This document shows positions 8,672 through 16,636 of a stretch of 64,000 nt of DNA, one piece after another. A program made the translations under genes and the position numbers. How positions within the stretch are numbered: the stretch's first letter is position 1; each line of letters starts with the position of its first letter. The notes beneath the pieces were generated by a model. It ran no database searches and was not told where the DNA came from. It saw only the letters and a program-made list of their open reading frames with translations. The stretch is from Caulobacter sp. RHG1. Its GTDB lineage: Bacteria; Pseudomonadota; Alphaproteobacteria; Caulobacterales; Caulobacteraceae. The stretch lies in assembly GCF_013181195.1 (NCBI RefSeq), contig NZ_SMZP01000004.1, forward strand, positions 372,001-436,000, read 5' to 3'.

Positions 8672-9259
8672 ATGGCCGATACGATGCCTTTGGGCCTGAG
8701 GCGGCTGCTGTTCGCGCTGGGAATCCTGGCCTTCATGGCCGCGTTGTCGGCGATGGCGGTGTTGAAGCCGTTCCACGGCCTGGTGTCCTATGCCGCGATC
8801 TTCATCTGGGCCGTCGGCTTCCTGGCCTTCACCTATTTCGGCAGCACACGCATCAGCGACTGCCAGCCCATGGGCAAAGCCTCCATTCGCTATCGTCGCC
8901 GACTGGCCATGGCGATGCTGACCTATTTCGTCGTGCTGATGGGCTCGATCGGCCTGCTCAACGCAGGCGACCTGACCGGGCCGCTGCTGTGGGTGGTGGC
9001 CGCCGCGCCGGCCGCGCCGATCCTGTGGGTGCTGGCCATCATGGGCCTGTACCTGAAGGAGGAGGGCGACGAACTGGAACGCGCGATCCATGTCGAGGCC
9101 ATGCTTTGGGGCCTGGCTAGCGTATTGGGTGTCTCGACCGTCTGGGGTTTTCTCAGCAACGCCGAGGTCGTTCCCGCGCCGCCGCTGTTCATGACCTTCC
9201 CGTTGTTTTGCGCCGCTTGGGGGATGAGCCAGGGCTTCATCCGGAGGCGCTACCGTTGA
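8672..9259 (+). CDS. Small integral membrane protein
   Basis: 195 aa with about five hydrophobic helices (residues ~8-25, 35-52, 80-98, 103-122, 145-165). A GAGAGGGG site precedes this ATG. The TGA overlaps the TTG of the downstream XRE regulator, a close translational coupling seen in membrane-protein/HTH pairs of unknown role. No enzymatic motif seen. Confidence 0.75.
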   Translation: MADTMPLGLRRLLFALGILAFMAALSAMAVLKPFHGLVSYAAIFIWAVGFLAFTYFGSTRISDCQPMGKASIRYRRRLAMAMLTYFVVLMGSIGLLNAGDLTGPLLWVVAAAPAAPILWVLAIMGLYLKEEGDELERAIHVEAMLWGLASVLGVSTVWGFLSNAEVVPAPPLFMTFPLFCAAWGMSQGFIRRRYR

Positions 9260-9450
9260 AGAACCGCCTGAAGGTGCTCCGCGCCGAACGCGACTGGAGC
9301 CAGGCGGATCTCGCCGAAAAGCTCCAGGTCTCGCGCCAGACCGTCAATGCCCTGGAGACCGGCAAGTACGACCCCAGCCTGCCGCTGGCCTTCAAGATCG
9401 CCCGGCTGTTCGAGCAACCGATCGAAGCGATCTTCCAGGACGAGGCCTAG
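9256..9450 (+). CDS. XRE-family HTH regulator, short form
   Basis: 64 aa, almost only a helix-turn-helix: RAERDWSQADLAEKLQVSRQTVNALETGKYDPS. Similar short regulators (YozG type) sit beside small membrane proteins. The TTG start overlaps the upstream stop and has GGAGG before it. Probably autoregulates through the palindrome at 8634-8651 (inference). Confidence 0.85.
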   Translation: MKNRLKVLRAERDWSQADLAEKLQVSRQTVNALETGKYDPSLPLAFKIARLFEQPIEAIFQDEA

Positions 9451-9480
9451 GGCCTCTCCACCTCGAACTTCAGCCTCGCC

Positions 9481-9504
9481 GTTCGGCGCCCTTGTGCGCC
9501 GAAC
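9481..9504. terminator. Hairpin after the XRE gene
   Basis: Perfect 9-bp stem GTTCGGCGC / GCGCCGAAC with a 6-nt loop in the gap between the XRE gene and the hydrolase. No long T run follows, so it is a weak terminator or a processing hairpin. Confidence 0.45.
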
Positions 9505-9535
9505 CCTTCCTCGCGCCTGTTCTCAGGAGAAACCA

Positions 9536-10417
9536 ATGCGCAAGCCGCATAACATCCACCTGTTCGCCGTCCTCATCGCGATCCTGTCTGCGCTCGGCGT
9601 CATCGGCGGCGCTCACGCCGCCGACCGGATGCGCGTCGCTGTTACGGGGCAGGGGCCCGACGTCATCTTGATCCCGGGCCTGGCCTCGTCGGGCGCGGTA
9701 TGGGACGCCACCGTCAAGCAACTGTCGGCCACGCATCGCGTCCACGTCGTGCAGGTGGCGGGCTTCGCCGGCGCGCCGGTCGCCGGCAACGCCGAAGGGC
9801 CGGTGGTCGAACCGCTGGTCGAGGCGATCGACGACTACATCGCCTCGGCCAAGCTGACGTCTCCGGCCGTGATCGGCCACTCGATGGGCGGCTTCACCGG
9901 CCTGTTGCTGGCCCAGCGCCATCCCGAGCATGTCGGCCGCCTGCTGATCGTCGACAGCCTGCCGTTCTTCGCCACCCTGATGTCGCCGACCGCCACGGTC
10001 GAGACCGTGCGACCGCAAGCGGCCGCCATGCGAGACGCCATCGCCGGCATTGATGCGGCCGCCTTCGACAGCCAGCAAGCCATGACCCTGCCGCGCATGG
10101 TCAAGTCGCCCGAGGGGCTGAAGGCGGCTCTCGAATGGTCCAAGGCGTCGGACCGGCCGACCGTGGCGCGGGCGATGTACGACCTGATGACGACCGACGC
10201 CCGTCCGGGCCTGACGGCGGTGAAGACGCCGGTGACGGTGCTCTATCCGCTGGACCCGGCGACGGGCGCGACGGCGGCCATGGTCGACGGCCTATACGGC
10301 GCGGCCTATGCGGCGCTGCCGGGCGTGGCCCTGAAGCGGATCGACGGCGCGCGCCACTTCATCATGCTGGACCAGCCCCAGGCCTTTGCCGCCGCGGTCG
10401 AGGCGTTCCTGCGCTGA
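9536..10417 (+). CDS. Secreted alpha/beta hydrolase
   Basis: 293 aa. A signal peptide (to about residue 29, GGAHAAD) suggests periplasmic location. The nucleophile elbow GHSMGG and the C-terminal His in DGARHFIMLD support an alpha/beta hydrolase; the family oxyanion strand reads VILIPGLASSGAVWD. Substrate unknown. Start chosen at the ATG after CAGGAGA. Confidence 0.85.
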   Translation: MRKPHNIHLFAVLIAILSALGVIGGAHAADRMRVAVTGQGPDVILIPGLASSGAVWDATVKQLSATHRVHVVQVAGFAGAPVAGNAEGPVVEPLVEAIDDYIASAKLTSPAVIGHSMGGFTGLLLAQRHPEHVGRLLIVDSLPFFATLMSPTATVETVRPQAAAMRDAIAGIDAAAFDSQQAMTLPRMVKSPEGLKAALEWSKASDRPTVARAMYDLMTTDARPGLTAVKTPVTVLYPLDPATGATAAMVDGLYGAAYAALPGVALKRIDGARHFIMLDQPQAFAAAVEAFLR

Positions 10418-10474
10418 GCCTTGCGTCTGGAGGCGACGCCCTTCAAGCATGGGGCCTTCAGTGAAGGGGGCTCC

Positions 10475-11359
10475 ATGCTCAGCAAGCTTTGTCGGCCGGC
10501 GCGTCGGTTTGCGGTCGGCCTGGTTTCGGTGCTGGCCATTCCGGGAGCGGCTCTCGCCGAGCCGGCGTTGTGGGCGATCAAGGACGCGGACTCGACGATC
10601 TATCTGTTCGGAACGATCCATGCCCTCAAGCCCGACGTGCAGTGGCGCTCGCCATTGATCGACAAGGCCATGGCGGACAGCGGCGACCTGACGCTGGAGA
10701 TCATTGGTGGCGACGACCCGGCCGTGATGCAGCCGCTGGTCATCAAGTACGGCCTGAGCCCCAGCCAGAAACTGTCGGCCCGCATCGGCCCCGAACGCTT
10801 CCAGCGCGCCAGCGAACTGGCCAAGAGCGCCGGCATGCCGCCCGAGATGCTGGAGATCATGCGTCCCTGGATGGCGGCGGTGTCGCTGTCGATGGCCCCG
10901 ATGATCAAGGCCGGCTACGACCCCAAGGCTGGCGTCGAGCAGGTGCTGCTTGCCATGGCTCGCGAGGGCGGAAAGGCCCAGGCTGGCCTCGAGACCCCCG
11001 AGCAGCAGGTGCGCTTCTTCGCAGACTTGCCGGCCAAGACCGAAGACGACTTCCTGGCCTCCACGCTTGAGGACGCCGAGGAGGGTCTGGCCAAGATCGA
11101 CAGCCTGGTCGCCGCCTGGGTCTCCGGCGACGTGCCGCGCCTGGAAACCGAGTTCGTGACCGAGATGAAGGGCGAGTACCCCGAGCTCTACGACCTGCTG
11201 ATCACTAAGCGCAACGAGGATTGGGCCCGTCAGCTGAAGACCAAGCTGGCCGGCTCTGGGGTCAGCTTCGTCGCGGTGGGTTCAGGACACCTGGTGGGGC
11301 CAGACAGCGTCCAGGCGCAGTTGGCGAAGCTGGGGATTAAGGCGGCGCGGGTGGAGTGA
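10475..11359 (+). CDS. TraB/GumN family protein, paralogue
   Basis: 294 aa with a signal peptide (ending ALAEPALW). Conserved elements FGTIHALKPD and the C-terminal VAVGSGHLVGPDS match the protein at 7231-8136. The two share the ordering signal peptide - IKDADS/VRDRDS - YLFG - RPW - ETPEQQ(V)RFFADLP, indicating a tandem-type duplication separated by unrelated genes. Activity unknown. Confidence 0.8.
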   Translation: MLSKLCRPARRFAVGLVSVLAIPGAALAEPALWAIKDADSTIYLFGTIHALKPDVQWRSPLIDKAMADSGDLTLEIIGGDDPAVMQPLVIKYGLSPSQKLSARIGPERFQRASELAKSAGMPPEMLEIMRPWMAAVSLSMAPMIKAGYDPKAGVEQVLLAMAREGGKAQAGLETPEQQVRFFADLPAKTEDDFLASTLEDAEEGLAKIDSLVAAWVSGDVPRLETEFVTEMKGEYPELYDLLITKRNEDWARQLKTKLAGSGVSFVAVGSGHLVGPDSVQAQLAKLGIKAARVE

Positions 11360-11360
11360 T

Positions 11361-11473
11361 CCTCCCCCGCGATGCGGGGGAGGTGGCCCAGAGGGCCGGA
11401 GGGGGCTAGCTCGGCTTCGCAGCATTCGTCCCCTCAGTCACTTCGTGACAGCTCCCCCGCAGCACGGGGGAGC
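11361..11473. repeat. Caulobacter-type intergenic palindromic repeat
   Basis: Inverted CTCCCCCGC...GCGGGGGAG modules at both ends around GGCCGGAGGGGGCTAG and CAGTCACTTCGTGACAG hairpins. It fills the gap between the converging TraB/GumN and HD-domain genes and may fold as several hairpins. Confidence 0.7.
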
Positions 11474-11475
11474 AT

Positions 11476-12069
11476 CTACTCCGCTGCCGCCCGCAGATAG
11501 ATCGACCGCTTCGGCACGCTCATCACCCGCTGCAGCATGGGCTCAAACGCCTCCAGCGGCATCGACTCGAACTTCGGGTCGAAGGCTTCCTGGTCGTACT
11601 GGTGGCAGAACTTGGCGGTGTGCTCGAAGTCGGGGTGCCCGCGGAACTGGTCGCGCATGTCGCGGTCCAGGCCCAGATGGTGGAAGAAGTAATAGCCCTG
11701 GAAGATGGCGTGGTGGGCCACCATCCAGTGGTTCCGTTCCGACACGAAGGGCTGCAGGATCGCCGCGGCGATGTCGGCGTGATTGCGCGGACCCAGGATG
11801 TCGCCGATGTCGTGCAGCAGGGCGCAGACGACATATTCCTCGTCCTCGCCGGCCTGGTGGGCGCGGGTGGCGGTCTGCAGGCTGTGGTCCAGCCGGTCGA
11901 TGGCGAAGCCGCCGCAGTCGCCCTTCAGCAGGTTGAGATGCGAAATCAGGCGGGTGGGCAACTCGCGCCCGAACTCGACCGAGGCCCCGGCGATGATGCC
12001 CCAGTCCTCGGGCGTGCCATCGGTCATGGCGTGAAATTGGGCGCGCGGATGATGGTCGCCGTCGGCCAT
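11476..12069 (-). CDS. HD-domain protein, PhnZ/TmpB-like
   Basis: 197 aa. Histidines and the HD pair are visible in DRLDHSLQTATRAH, ALLHDIGD and VAHHAIFQGYYFFHHLG, the spacing seen in HD-domain di-iron oxygenase-like proteins of the PhnZ/TmpB group as well as in HD phosphohydrolases. Which activity applies cannot be told. The last chromosomal gene before the prophage. Confidence 0.75.
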   Translation of the reverse strand: MADGDHHPRAQFHAMTDGTPEDWGIIAGASVEFGRELPTRLISHLNLLKGDCGGFAIDRLDHSLQTATRAHQAGEDEEYVVCALLHDIGDILGPRNHADIAAAILQPFVSERNHWMVAHHAIFQGYYFFHHLGLDRDMRDQFRGHPDFEHTAKFCHQYDQEAFDPKFESMPLEAFEPMLQRVMSVPKRSIYLRAAAE

Positions 12070-12146
12070 GGCGTTTCTCTCCCCAAACGTCTGTTTGAGG
12101 TGATCGTGCGCTCGAAGGCGGCGTCCGTCAACGAAGGGGAGGAGGC

Positions 12147-12194
12147 TGGAGCGGGCGGGGGGAATCGAACCCCCGACATTCAGCTTGGGAAGCT
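12147..12194. repeat. attL: displaced 3' end of tRNA-Gly
   Basis: Identical over 48 bp to 63883-63930, which forms the 3' half of the intact tRNA-Gly at the right end. It encodes the anticodon loop to CCA part only, so it is a remnant and not a tRNA gene. The identity breaks exactly at T12194/A12195. Confidence 0.95.
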
Positions 12195-12225
12195 ACGGTT
12201 TATTGAAGGAAATCAATAGGACCGC

Positions 12226-12285
12226 TCCCAACTCTACCCTATCGGCGCTGAGCGCCACAAAGGGTTGCGAGGCATTTTCCCAACT
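12226..12285. promoter_or_regulatory. Candidate integrase arm-type sites, left arm
   Basis: Two direct copies of TCCCAACT (12226-12233 and 12278-12285) lie between attL and the integrase stop. Two more copies in the same orientation lie just inside attR. Such short repeats beside both cores are what arm-type integrase binding sites look like. A TATTGA/TCAATA inverted pair lies at about 12200-12217. Confidence 0.5.
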
Positions 12286-12294
12286 GGAACTGGC

Positions 12295-13398
12295 TTATGT
12301 ATCGGCCCGATTGATGCGCGCAGCAAGTGCCATGACGATGGCGTCACGGTCGACGTAGGTGGCCAGCAATCGCGCAACGCGGCTATCCTCCCATCCGACG
12401 ATATCGGCGATCTCCGAGGCCGTCAGGCTCGCTCGGCGCAGGCGGGTCGCGAAGGAGCCGCGCGCATCGTGAAGGTGCTTGTCGACGCCGGCGGCCGACT
12501 TGGTGTCGATCACCTGATGTTCCAGGCCGTTGACGCTCCATGGCTGGCCGCGCGTGTTGGACAGCACGGTCAGGCAGGCCGGCGGAGGCGGGCGCTTCTT
12601 CTTGGCAGCGCGTTCGCATAGCTCGGCGTGGCGGGCCGCCTGCTGCACCCGTATGCGCTCCAGAAGCGCCTTGGTCTCTGGCAAGACCGGGATGGTCTGG
12701 GTCTTCTTACCCCGGCTCTTGGAGGTCGGCTTGACGATAGCCACGTCGCCGACCTGAGACCACAGAAGGGACGCCAAATCCTCGCGACGGAGGCCGGTGA
12801 GGCAGGCCAGCGGAACGATGAAGGACACCTCTGGAGACGAGGCCTTGTTCATGAAGGCGGCGACCTCGCCCGGCTCCCAGATCTGGTCCGCACGCGACGA
12901 GGTGTACAGTTGCGAGAGGCCAGCGGCGGAGTTTCGCTCCAGGATGCCAGCGTCGACGGCCTGCGCCAGGACAACAGACAGGACTTGGATCGCATAGTCC
13001 GCGGAGCGCGGCCGGTCCTTCCACTGGTTGCGCCAGTCGATGATGTCGGCGCGGACGCGACGGTCGTCGAGGAGCTTGTAGGTCAGGCCGCCGATGTCGT
13101 CAGGGCCGTCGTCAGCGGAGATCCGGTCTAGCCAGCGTGACCACTCCGCCTTGGTGCTCTTGGCCAGGCGCTCGAACTCAGGCGATCCCTTGTAACGACG
13201 GACTAGGCCGGCGAGGGTGTCGTTCGGCCGGTTGCGGATGCTCTCCAGCGCCCGATTGTACGACGCCATGAACTCGGGCGTGCCCGGCGCGCCGTCTAGC
13301 TTCGGCCCGCCCTTCCACGCATACCAGTAGACGCGCGTCGTGCCGCCCTTGAGGGTCTTCTTGACCCTATTCAGACCCTTTAGCCGCACGACGGGCAT
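12295..13398 (-). CDS. int: Tyrosine-recombinase integrase
   Basis: 367 aa. Catalytic elements are visible in order: Arg in LTGLRREDLASLLW, Lys region SKSRGKKTQTIPV, HxxR in HLHDARGSFATRL, GWED, and the Tyr nucleophile in LLATYVDRD. It would catalyse site-specific recombination between phage and the tRNA-Gly attB. It lies about 100 bp from attL. Start at the ATG with GGAGAG upstream (MPVVRLKGL); it overlaps the preceding gene by 32 bp. Confidence 0.93.
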   Translation of the reverse strand: MPVVRLKGLNRVKKTLKGGTTRVYWYAWKGGPKLDGAPGTPEFMASYNRALESIRNRPNDTLAGLVRRYKGSPEFERLAKSTKAEWSRWLDRISADDGPDDIGGLTYKLLDDRRVRADIIDWRNQWKDRPRSADYAIQVLSVVLAQAVDAGILERNSAAGLSQLYTSSRADQIWEPGEVAAFMNKASSPEVSFIVPLACLTGLRREDLASLLWSQVGDVAIVKPTSKSRGKKTQTIPVLPETKALLERIRVQQAARHAELCERAAKKKRPPPPACLTVLSNTRGQPWSVNGLEHQVIDTKSAAGVDKHLHDARGSFATRLRRASLTASEIADIVGWEDSRVARLLATYVDRDAIVMALAARINRADT

Positions 13399-13606
13399 TC
13401 TTCTGTTCTCTCCAGGCATGCAGGTCATCGATCGGGGTGGCAGGCTGCTTCCCGGCTGGGTCCAACGTCAAGGGGCCGGGCTTGATCTCGACCCCGCCGC
13501 CCGGCAGGCAGACGATGGAAGCGGCGCTGAGGCCGACATCCTTCAGGGCGCGCATCACGCGGGAAATGTCCGCTTGGTGGGTGGTTTTCCCCCTAGCCAT
13601 TCGCAT
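13367..13606 (-). CDS. Small protein upstream of integrase
   Basis: 79 aa, unrecognised. The N-terminal half (HQADISRVMRALKDVGLSAASI) could form a helical DNA-binding segment, so an excisionase-like role is possible by position only. Strong AAGGAGG site; the ATG six bases downstream (13600) is an alternative start. Overlaps both neighbours. Confidence 0.7.
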   Translation of the reverse strand: MRMARGKTTHQADISRVMRALKDVGLSAASIVCLPGGGVEIKPGPLTLDPAGKQPATPIDDLHAWREQKNARRAAKGSE

Positions 13607-14036
13607 CCCCCTCCTTAGATAGGGCGCGGACCCGTGAGGCCGCCTCGCCCTGACCCGCCCCGCGAGCGGCGAGAGCGTGTAGGCCGCGCGAGGCCGACTC
13701 CAGGTGCTTGATGCCGTCGACCACTTCCACGGCGGGAAGGCCCTTCGCGATCCATTGCGCCAGCAAGCCCGCGCCGAAGTCGAAGATCGCGTTGAGGTAG
13801 GCGTTCGGATGGCCGACCGTCAGCTTGTCGGTCAGACCTTCGCTGTCCAGAACCCGCCCCTTCACTAGAGAGGCGTCATCCGTGGCGTTGAGGGCCGACA
13901 GCAGGTTGCTGGCCAGCGCTTCAGGATCCTCGCCGCCGATGAACCAGCGGCCGGTGGCGTCCTGCTCCACGGCGTCAATCAGGGCCTGGGCGGCGGGCTT
14001 CAGGCCCGCATCGTCGCCCTTGAACATGTCGGTCAT
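13593..14036 (-). CDS. Phage hypothetical protein
   Basis: 147 aa, acidic N-terminus, no recognised motif. Its ATG overlaps the stop of the zinc-ribbon gene upstream (ATGA), marking it as part of the leftward early operon. Confidence 0.7.
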   Translation of the reverse strand: MTDMFKGDDAGLKPAAQALIDAVEQDATGRWFIGGEDPEALASNLLSALNATDDASLVKGRVLDSEGLTDKLTVGHPNAYLNAIFDFGAGLLAQWIAKGLPAVEVVDGIKHLESASRGLHALAARGAGQGEAASRVRALSKEGDANG

Positions 14037-14188
14037 AAGTGGTCCTCGTCTTCATCCACATCGCCGCAGTCGGGGCATGTCGCGACGGCTTCGTCCCCTG
14101 CGTCGCCTTCCTGGGGGGTGAGATACCGATCCCAGTCTGTGACTACCTCGCCGTTGCCCTGGCAGCGCTCGCACGTCTGGCGGCTCAT
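14033..14188 (-). CDS. Tiny zinc-ribbon protein
   Basis: 51 aa with two CxxC pairs, CERC near the N-terminus and CPDC near residue 39, then a very acidic tail (DVDEDEDHL). Start and stop both form ATGA overlaps with the neighbours, which is good support for a gene this small. Probably a structural zinc ribbon; role unknown. Confidence 0.7.
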   Translation of the reverse strand: MSRQTCERCQGNGEVVTDWDRYLTPQEGDAGDEAVATCPDCGDVDEDEDHL

Positions 14189-14619
14189 CCGGCTTGGTCC
14201 TTTCGGGAGAGGGCGGCGCGATATGCTCCGATGTGGCCCTTCCGGCTGTTCTGGATTTTGGCCAGCGCTTCGTTAGGATTGCCGTCCTGAGCAGCATTCC
14301 ACCCCGCCGTGACGCCGGCCAGATAGTTGCTGTCGGCCAGCATGTCGGACTTGGCTTCCGACAGCTTCGCCGCCTCCCGCAGCCGCTCGTTCTCCTGCTG
14401 AAGGGCGGTTTCAGCCGGCAGGAAGGCTACGGCGTGTTTCACGCGCGTCAGAGCAGCTTCAGCAGTTTCGCGCGCTCGGGCATTCTCTCCGCCTTCCAGG
14501 GCCAGATCCGCATGTTCGGCGGCAAGGCGCTGTAGCAGGTCGATCACGTCAGACCGCTTGATCAGGCCGCTATCCGGCGCAGCAGCTACGACCCGCTCTC
14601 GTTGTTCAGTCGTGGTCAT
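14185..14619 (-). CDS. Phage hypothetical protein, coiled coil
   Basis: 144 aa with a long charged helix around residues 45-95 (ETAEAALTRVKHAVAFLPAE, QQENERLREAAKLSEAK) suited to a coiled coil. Resembles the small ead/Ea22-like or accessory proteins found in early operons, but I cannot name it. ATGA overlaps at both ends. Confidence 0.7.
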   Translation of the reverse strand: MTTTEQRERVVAAAPDSGLIKRSDVIDLLQRLAAEHADLALEGGENARARETAEAALTRVKHAVAFLPAETALQQENERLREAAKLSEAKSDMLADSNYLAGVTAGWNAAQDGNPNEALAKIQNSRKGHIGAYRAALSRKDQAG

Positions 14620-14732
14620 GGGGTCAGCCCCTCCTCAGGGCTTGAGGGTGGAATTTGGGGGCAGCACGCGCCGACCTTTCGCGGGACTAGCCCGTCACCA
14701 GGCGCGGCGCTCTGCTGGAAAGGCGGGGTCAT
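14616..14732 (-). CDS. Possible 38-aa peptide
   Basis: A 38-codon frame whose ATG overlaps the methyltransferase stop and whose TGA overlaps the next ATG. The double ATGA coupling is the main evidence. The product is Pro/Gly-rich with a CC pair and no recognised motif. It might only be a translational bridge. Confidence 0.4.
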   Translation of the reverse strand: MTPPFQQSAAPGDGLVPRKVGACCPQIPPSSPEEGLTP

Positions 14733-15448
14733 GCGGCCTCGCGAAGCTGGAGGATCGCGCGAAGCTGCCGGCCGATGTGCTCGGTGAAGGGCGGGGGAAC
14801 GGCCTCCGACATCTCGCCCATCGAAGCCCAAGGCATCTGCATGAGCTGACGCGCCAGCGCGGGCCGGTCTTCGCCAGGGAAGTCCATGGTCCGGCCGGTG
14901 CCCTTGCCGGTCCTGTGCTCGCCGCTACGGCAGCGCAGGTGGCCGCCATAGATGTTGGCGATCGGGTGGCCCTGGGGACCGAGATCGGCCGGCGCTGAGA
15001 GGTCCCAGTTCGTCTCGAACAGGCGCTCGCGCGTGAGCACGTACTTCCGGCCCGCGCTCGTCACCATGTGCATATCGAACATGGTCCCGAACAACGAGAC
15101 GGGACTGATCAGGTGAGCGCGAGCCGCCCTGACGTTCTCGATGACGTAGGGACGGCCGGAGTCGCGGAGTATCTCACGGGTCAGCGGGATCAGGTTTAGG
15201 TGTCGTCCCCGCGCGTTCGCCGGGGTTAGCTCTGAGCCAAACTGACAAGGCGGGCTCGCGTGGATCGCGTCGAAGCTGGCGACCCACTCCGACTTAAGAT
15301 CCACCGCGTTCGCCTGAACGAACTCGTCAGCGGTGCAGCGGGGCTGGCGCTCAATATCAACCGACGTCACGTGGAAGCCGGCGAGTTGATAGCCCTTGGC
15401 GGCGCCACCCGCGCACGAGAACAGGTCGAGAAGGCGAGGCCGGCTCAC
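14729..15448 (-). CDS. DNA (cytosine-5) methyltransferase, short
   Basis: 239 aa. Motif I LDLFSCAGGAAKGY, the catalytic PCQ in HASPPCQFGSE and motif VI VIENV are present, followed by a reduced target-recognition region. Shorter than stand-alone Dcm enzymes but of the size of many phage C5 methyltransferases. It would methylate phage or host DNA. No cognate endonuclease is next to it, so it is probably an orphan protecting the phage genome. Confidence 0.88.
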   Translation of the reverse strand: MSRPRLLDLFSCAGGAAKGYQLAGFHVTSVDIERQPRCTADEFVQANAVDLKSEWVASFDAIHASPPCQFGSELTPANARGRHLNLIPLTREILRDSGRPYVIENVRAARAHLISPVSLFGTMFDMHMVTSAGRKYVLTRERLFETNWDLSAPADLGPQGHPIANIYGGHLRCRSGEHRTGKGTGRTMDFPGEDRPALARQLMQMPWASMGEMSEAVPPPFTEHIGRQLRAILQLREAA

Positions 15449-15798
15449 GACCGCCCACCTTCGCGGCTGTCCCCGTCCCCTTGTGTAGAGACGGTAGAGG
15501 GGTGTCTAGCCCGATCCTGCCCGTCTTGACCCTTCGGGCCATCGGTAGGCGGGGAGGAGTCATGCTGGGCCGGAAAGGCTTCGGGGTGCTGGATCGCGGT
15601 CAGCAGGTCCATGGCGAGGTGATGGTTGTCCTCGTCCACGCTCGCCGCATAAGCCTCGATCGCCACCAAGGCATGGGGATCGGCACCACTATAGTCCAAG
15701 ACCAAATAGCGGGCTTCCGGTCGGAACGGCTTGCCGTCCACGCGGGTCACGCGAAACCGGTCCTCGAACCCGCCTTTTCCGTATCGGCTGGTGGTCAT
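15445..15798 (-). CDS. Phage hypothetical protein
   Basis: 117 aa. The N-terminal 60 residues (FRVTRVDGKPFRPEARYLVLDYSGADPHALVAIEAYA) are a compact beta-alpha fold; the C-terminal 45 are low-complexity. I know similar small proteins in many phages with no function. Coupled by ATGA to both neighbours. Confidence 0.75.
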   Translation of the reverse strand: MTTSRYGKGGFEDRFRVTRVDGKPFRPEARYLVLDYSGADPHALVAIEAYAASVDEDNHHLAMDLLTAIQHPEAFPAQHDSSPPTDGPKGQDGQDRARHPSTVSTQGDGDSREGGRS

Positions 15799-16493
15799 GC
15801 TTTCTCTCCAGCTTGTCGGCGTAGGAACGACGCCCGCGCCACTTGTCGCCGAGCAACTCGTCCATGGGGCTGTCGTAGCGATGGCCGTTTTGGCCGAGGC
15901 TGCTGGCGTCGGCTCCGGCGAAAGGGGCGATCAAAGGCCACCGCCACCCCCCGAAGCATGTGGGTCTGCTGCCAGACGTCGAGCCCAAGCTCGCGCTCGA
16001 TTTCCTCGACCCGGCGCCAGTAAGCATCACAGCCCACCGGTTCCTTCTTGGGGTCGCCAATCCAGCCCATGCAGACGCGCGGGTACTTCTCCAGCAGGCG
16101 TCCGAAGCGCGCGATCGGCCCATCCATGTGATAGACGGGCATCCCCTTCTCGACGGGGAACGGCCAGTCCAAAAGCTGGCCATCGTTGATCTGCGACGGC
16201 GCGCCGGGAATGTCGGGCATGATCGCCTTGACGTTCGGACGCCAGATGAACGGCTCAAGCCACTTGAAATAGGTGGCGCTCGGCACGTTCTCTTCGGACC
16301 ATTCACGGGCGGCCTTCATGGCGGCGATCCAGGTCGAGAAATTGCCGTGATCGGTTATGATCAGGCGGCCAATTTCCAGCACGGTGGCGAGCTGGTCGGG
16401 CCGGTACATGCTGACGAGCAAGTCGCGGCCGGTGCATACGTCGATGAGCGCTGCATTCGGCGTGATCGGCGTGACGTGGTGGATGTCGGTCAC
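15795..16493 (-). CDS. DpdA-like 7-deazaguanine DNA-modification enzyme, frameshifted
   Basis: GTG start overlapping the upstream TGA. The first ~182 residues read as a tRNA-guanine-transglycosylase-type barrel: ITDHGNFSTW (47-55 region, cf. TGT DSGGF), MPDIPG (92-97), MPVYHMD (118-124) and the HMLRG segment (178-182). DpdA enzymes of this superfamily exchange guanine in DNA for a 7-deazaguanine. At the G6 run 15947-15952 the coding signal moves to another frame, which continues with WPLIAPFAGADASS and NGHRYDSP, matching the family C-terminus; the annotated frame degrades into Arg-rich nonsense before ending with ATGA. The other frame runs to 15689. Sequencing error, pseudogene or recoding are all possible. 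The protein would be about 232 aa as annotated. Confidence 0.75.
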   Translation of the reverse strand: MTDIHHVTPITPNAALIDVCTGRDLLVSMYRPDQLATVLEIGRLIITDHGNFSTWIAAMKAAREWSEENVPSATYFKWLEPFIWRPNVKAIMPDIPGAPSQINDGQLLDWPFPVEKGMPVYHMDGPIARFGRLLEKYPRVCMGWIGDPKKEPVGCDAYWRRVEEIERELGLDVWQQTHMLRGVAVAFDRPFRRSRRQQPRPKRPSLRQPHGRVARRQVARASFLRRQAGEKA

Positions 16494-16636
16494 TGCGACA
16501 CCGCCTCCGCGAAGAACCGAGCGCTCGGCTTGATCCCGTGCGTGTTCGGCCCCCGATGCTCCTTGCAGAACTTCGACCGGGTCTTGTCGGTGATCGCGCC
16601 GCCGCAGCCCGGCGATTTGCAGGTCGGGCGGCTCAT
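16490..16636 (-). CDS. Tiny zinc-binding protein
   Basis: 48 aa with CKSPGCG and a following CKEH, a single zinc-finger-like arrangement (C-x4-C ... C-x2-H). Its stop overlaps the GTG of the DpdA-like gene and its ATG overlaps the upstream stop, so it is firmly placed in the operon. Role unknown. Confidence 0.7.
   Translation of the reverse strand: MSRPTCKSPGCGGAITDKTRSKFCKEHRGPNTHGIKPSARFFAEAVSQ

Noticed and set aside
12147-12240. A second tRNA-Gly gene at the left end
   Set aside because: Only the anticodon-loop-to-CCA half is present; after position 12194 the 5' half does not follow, so it is an attachment-site remnant.
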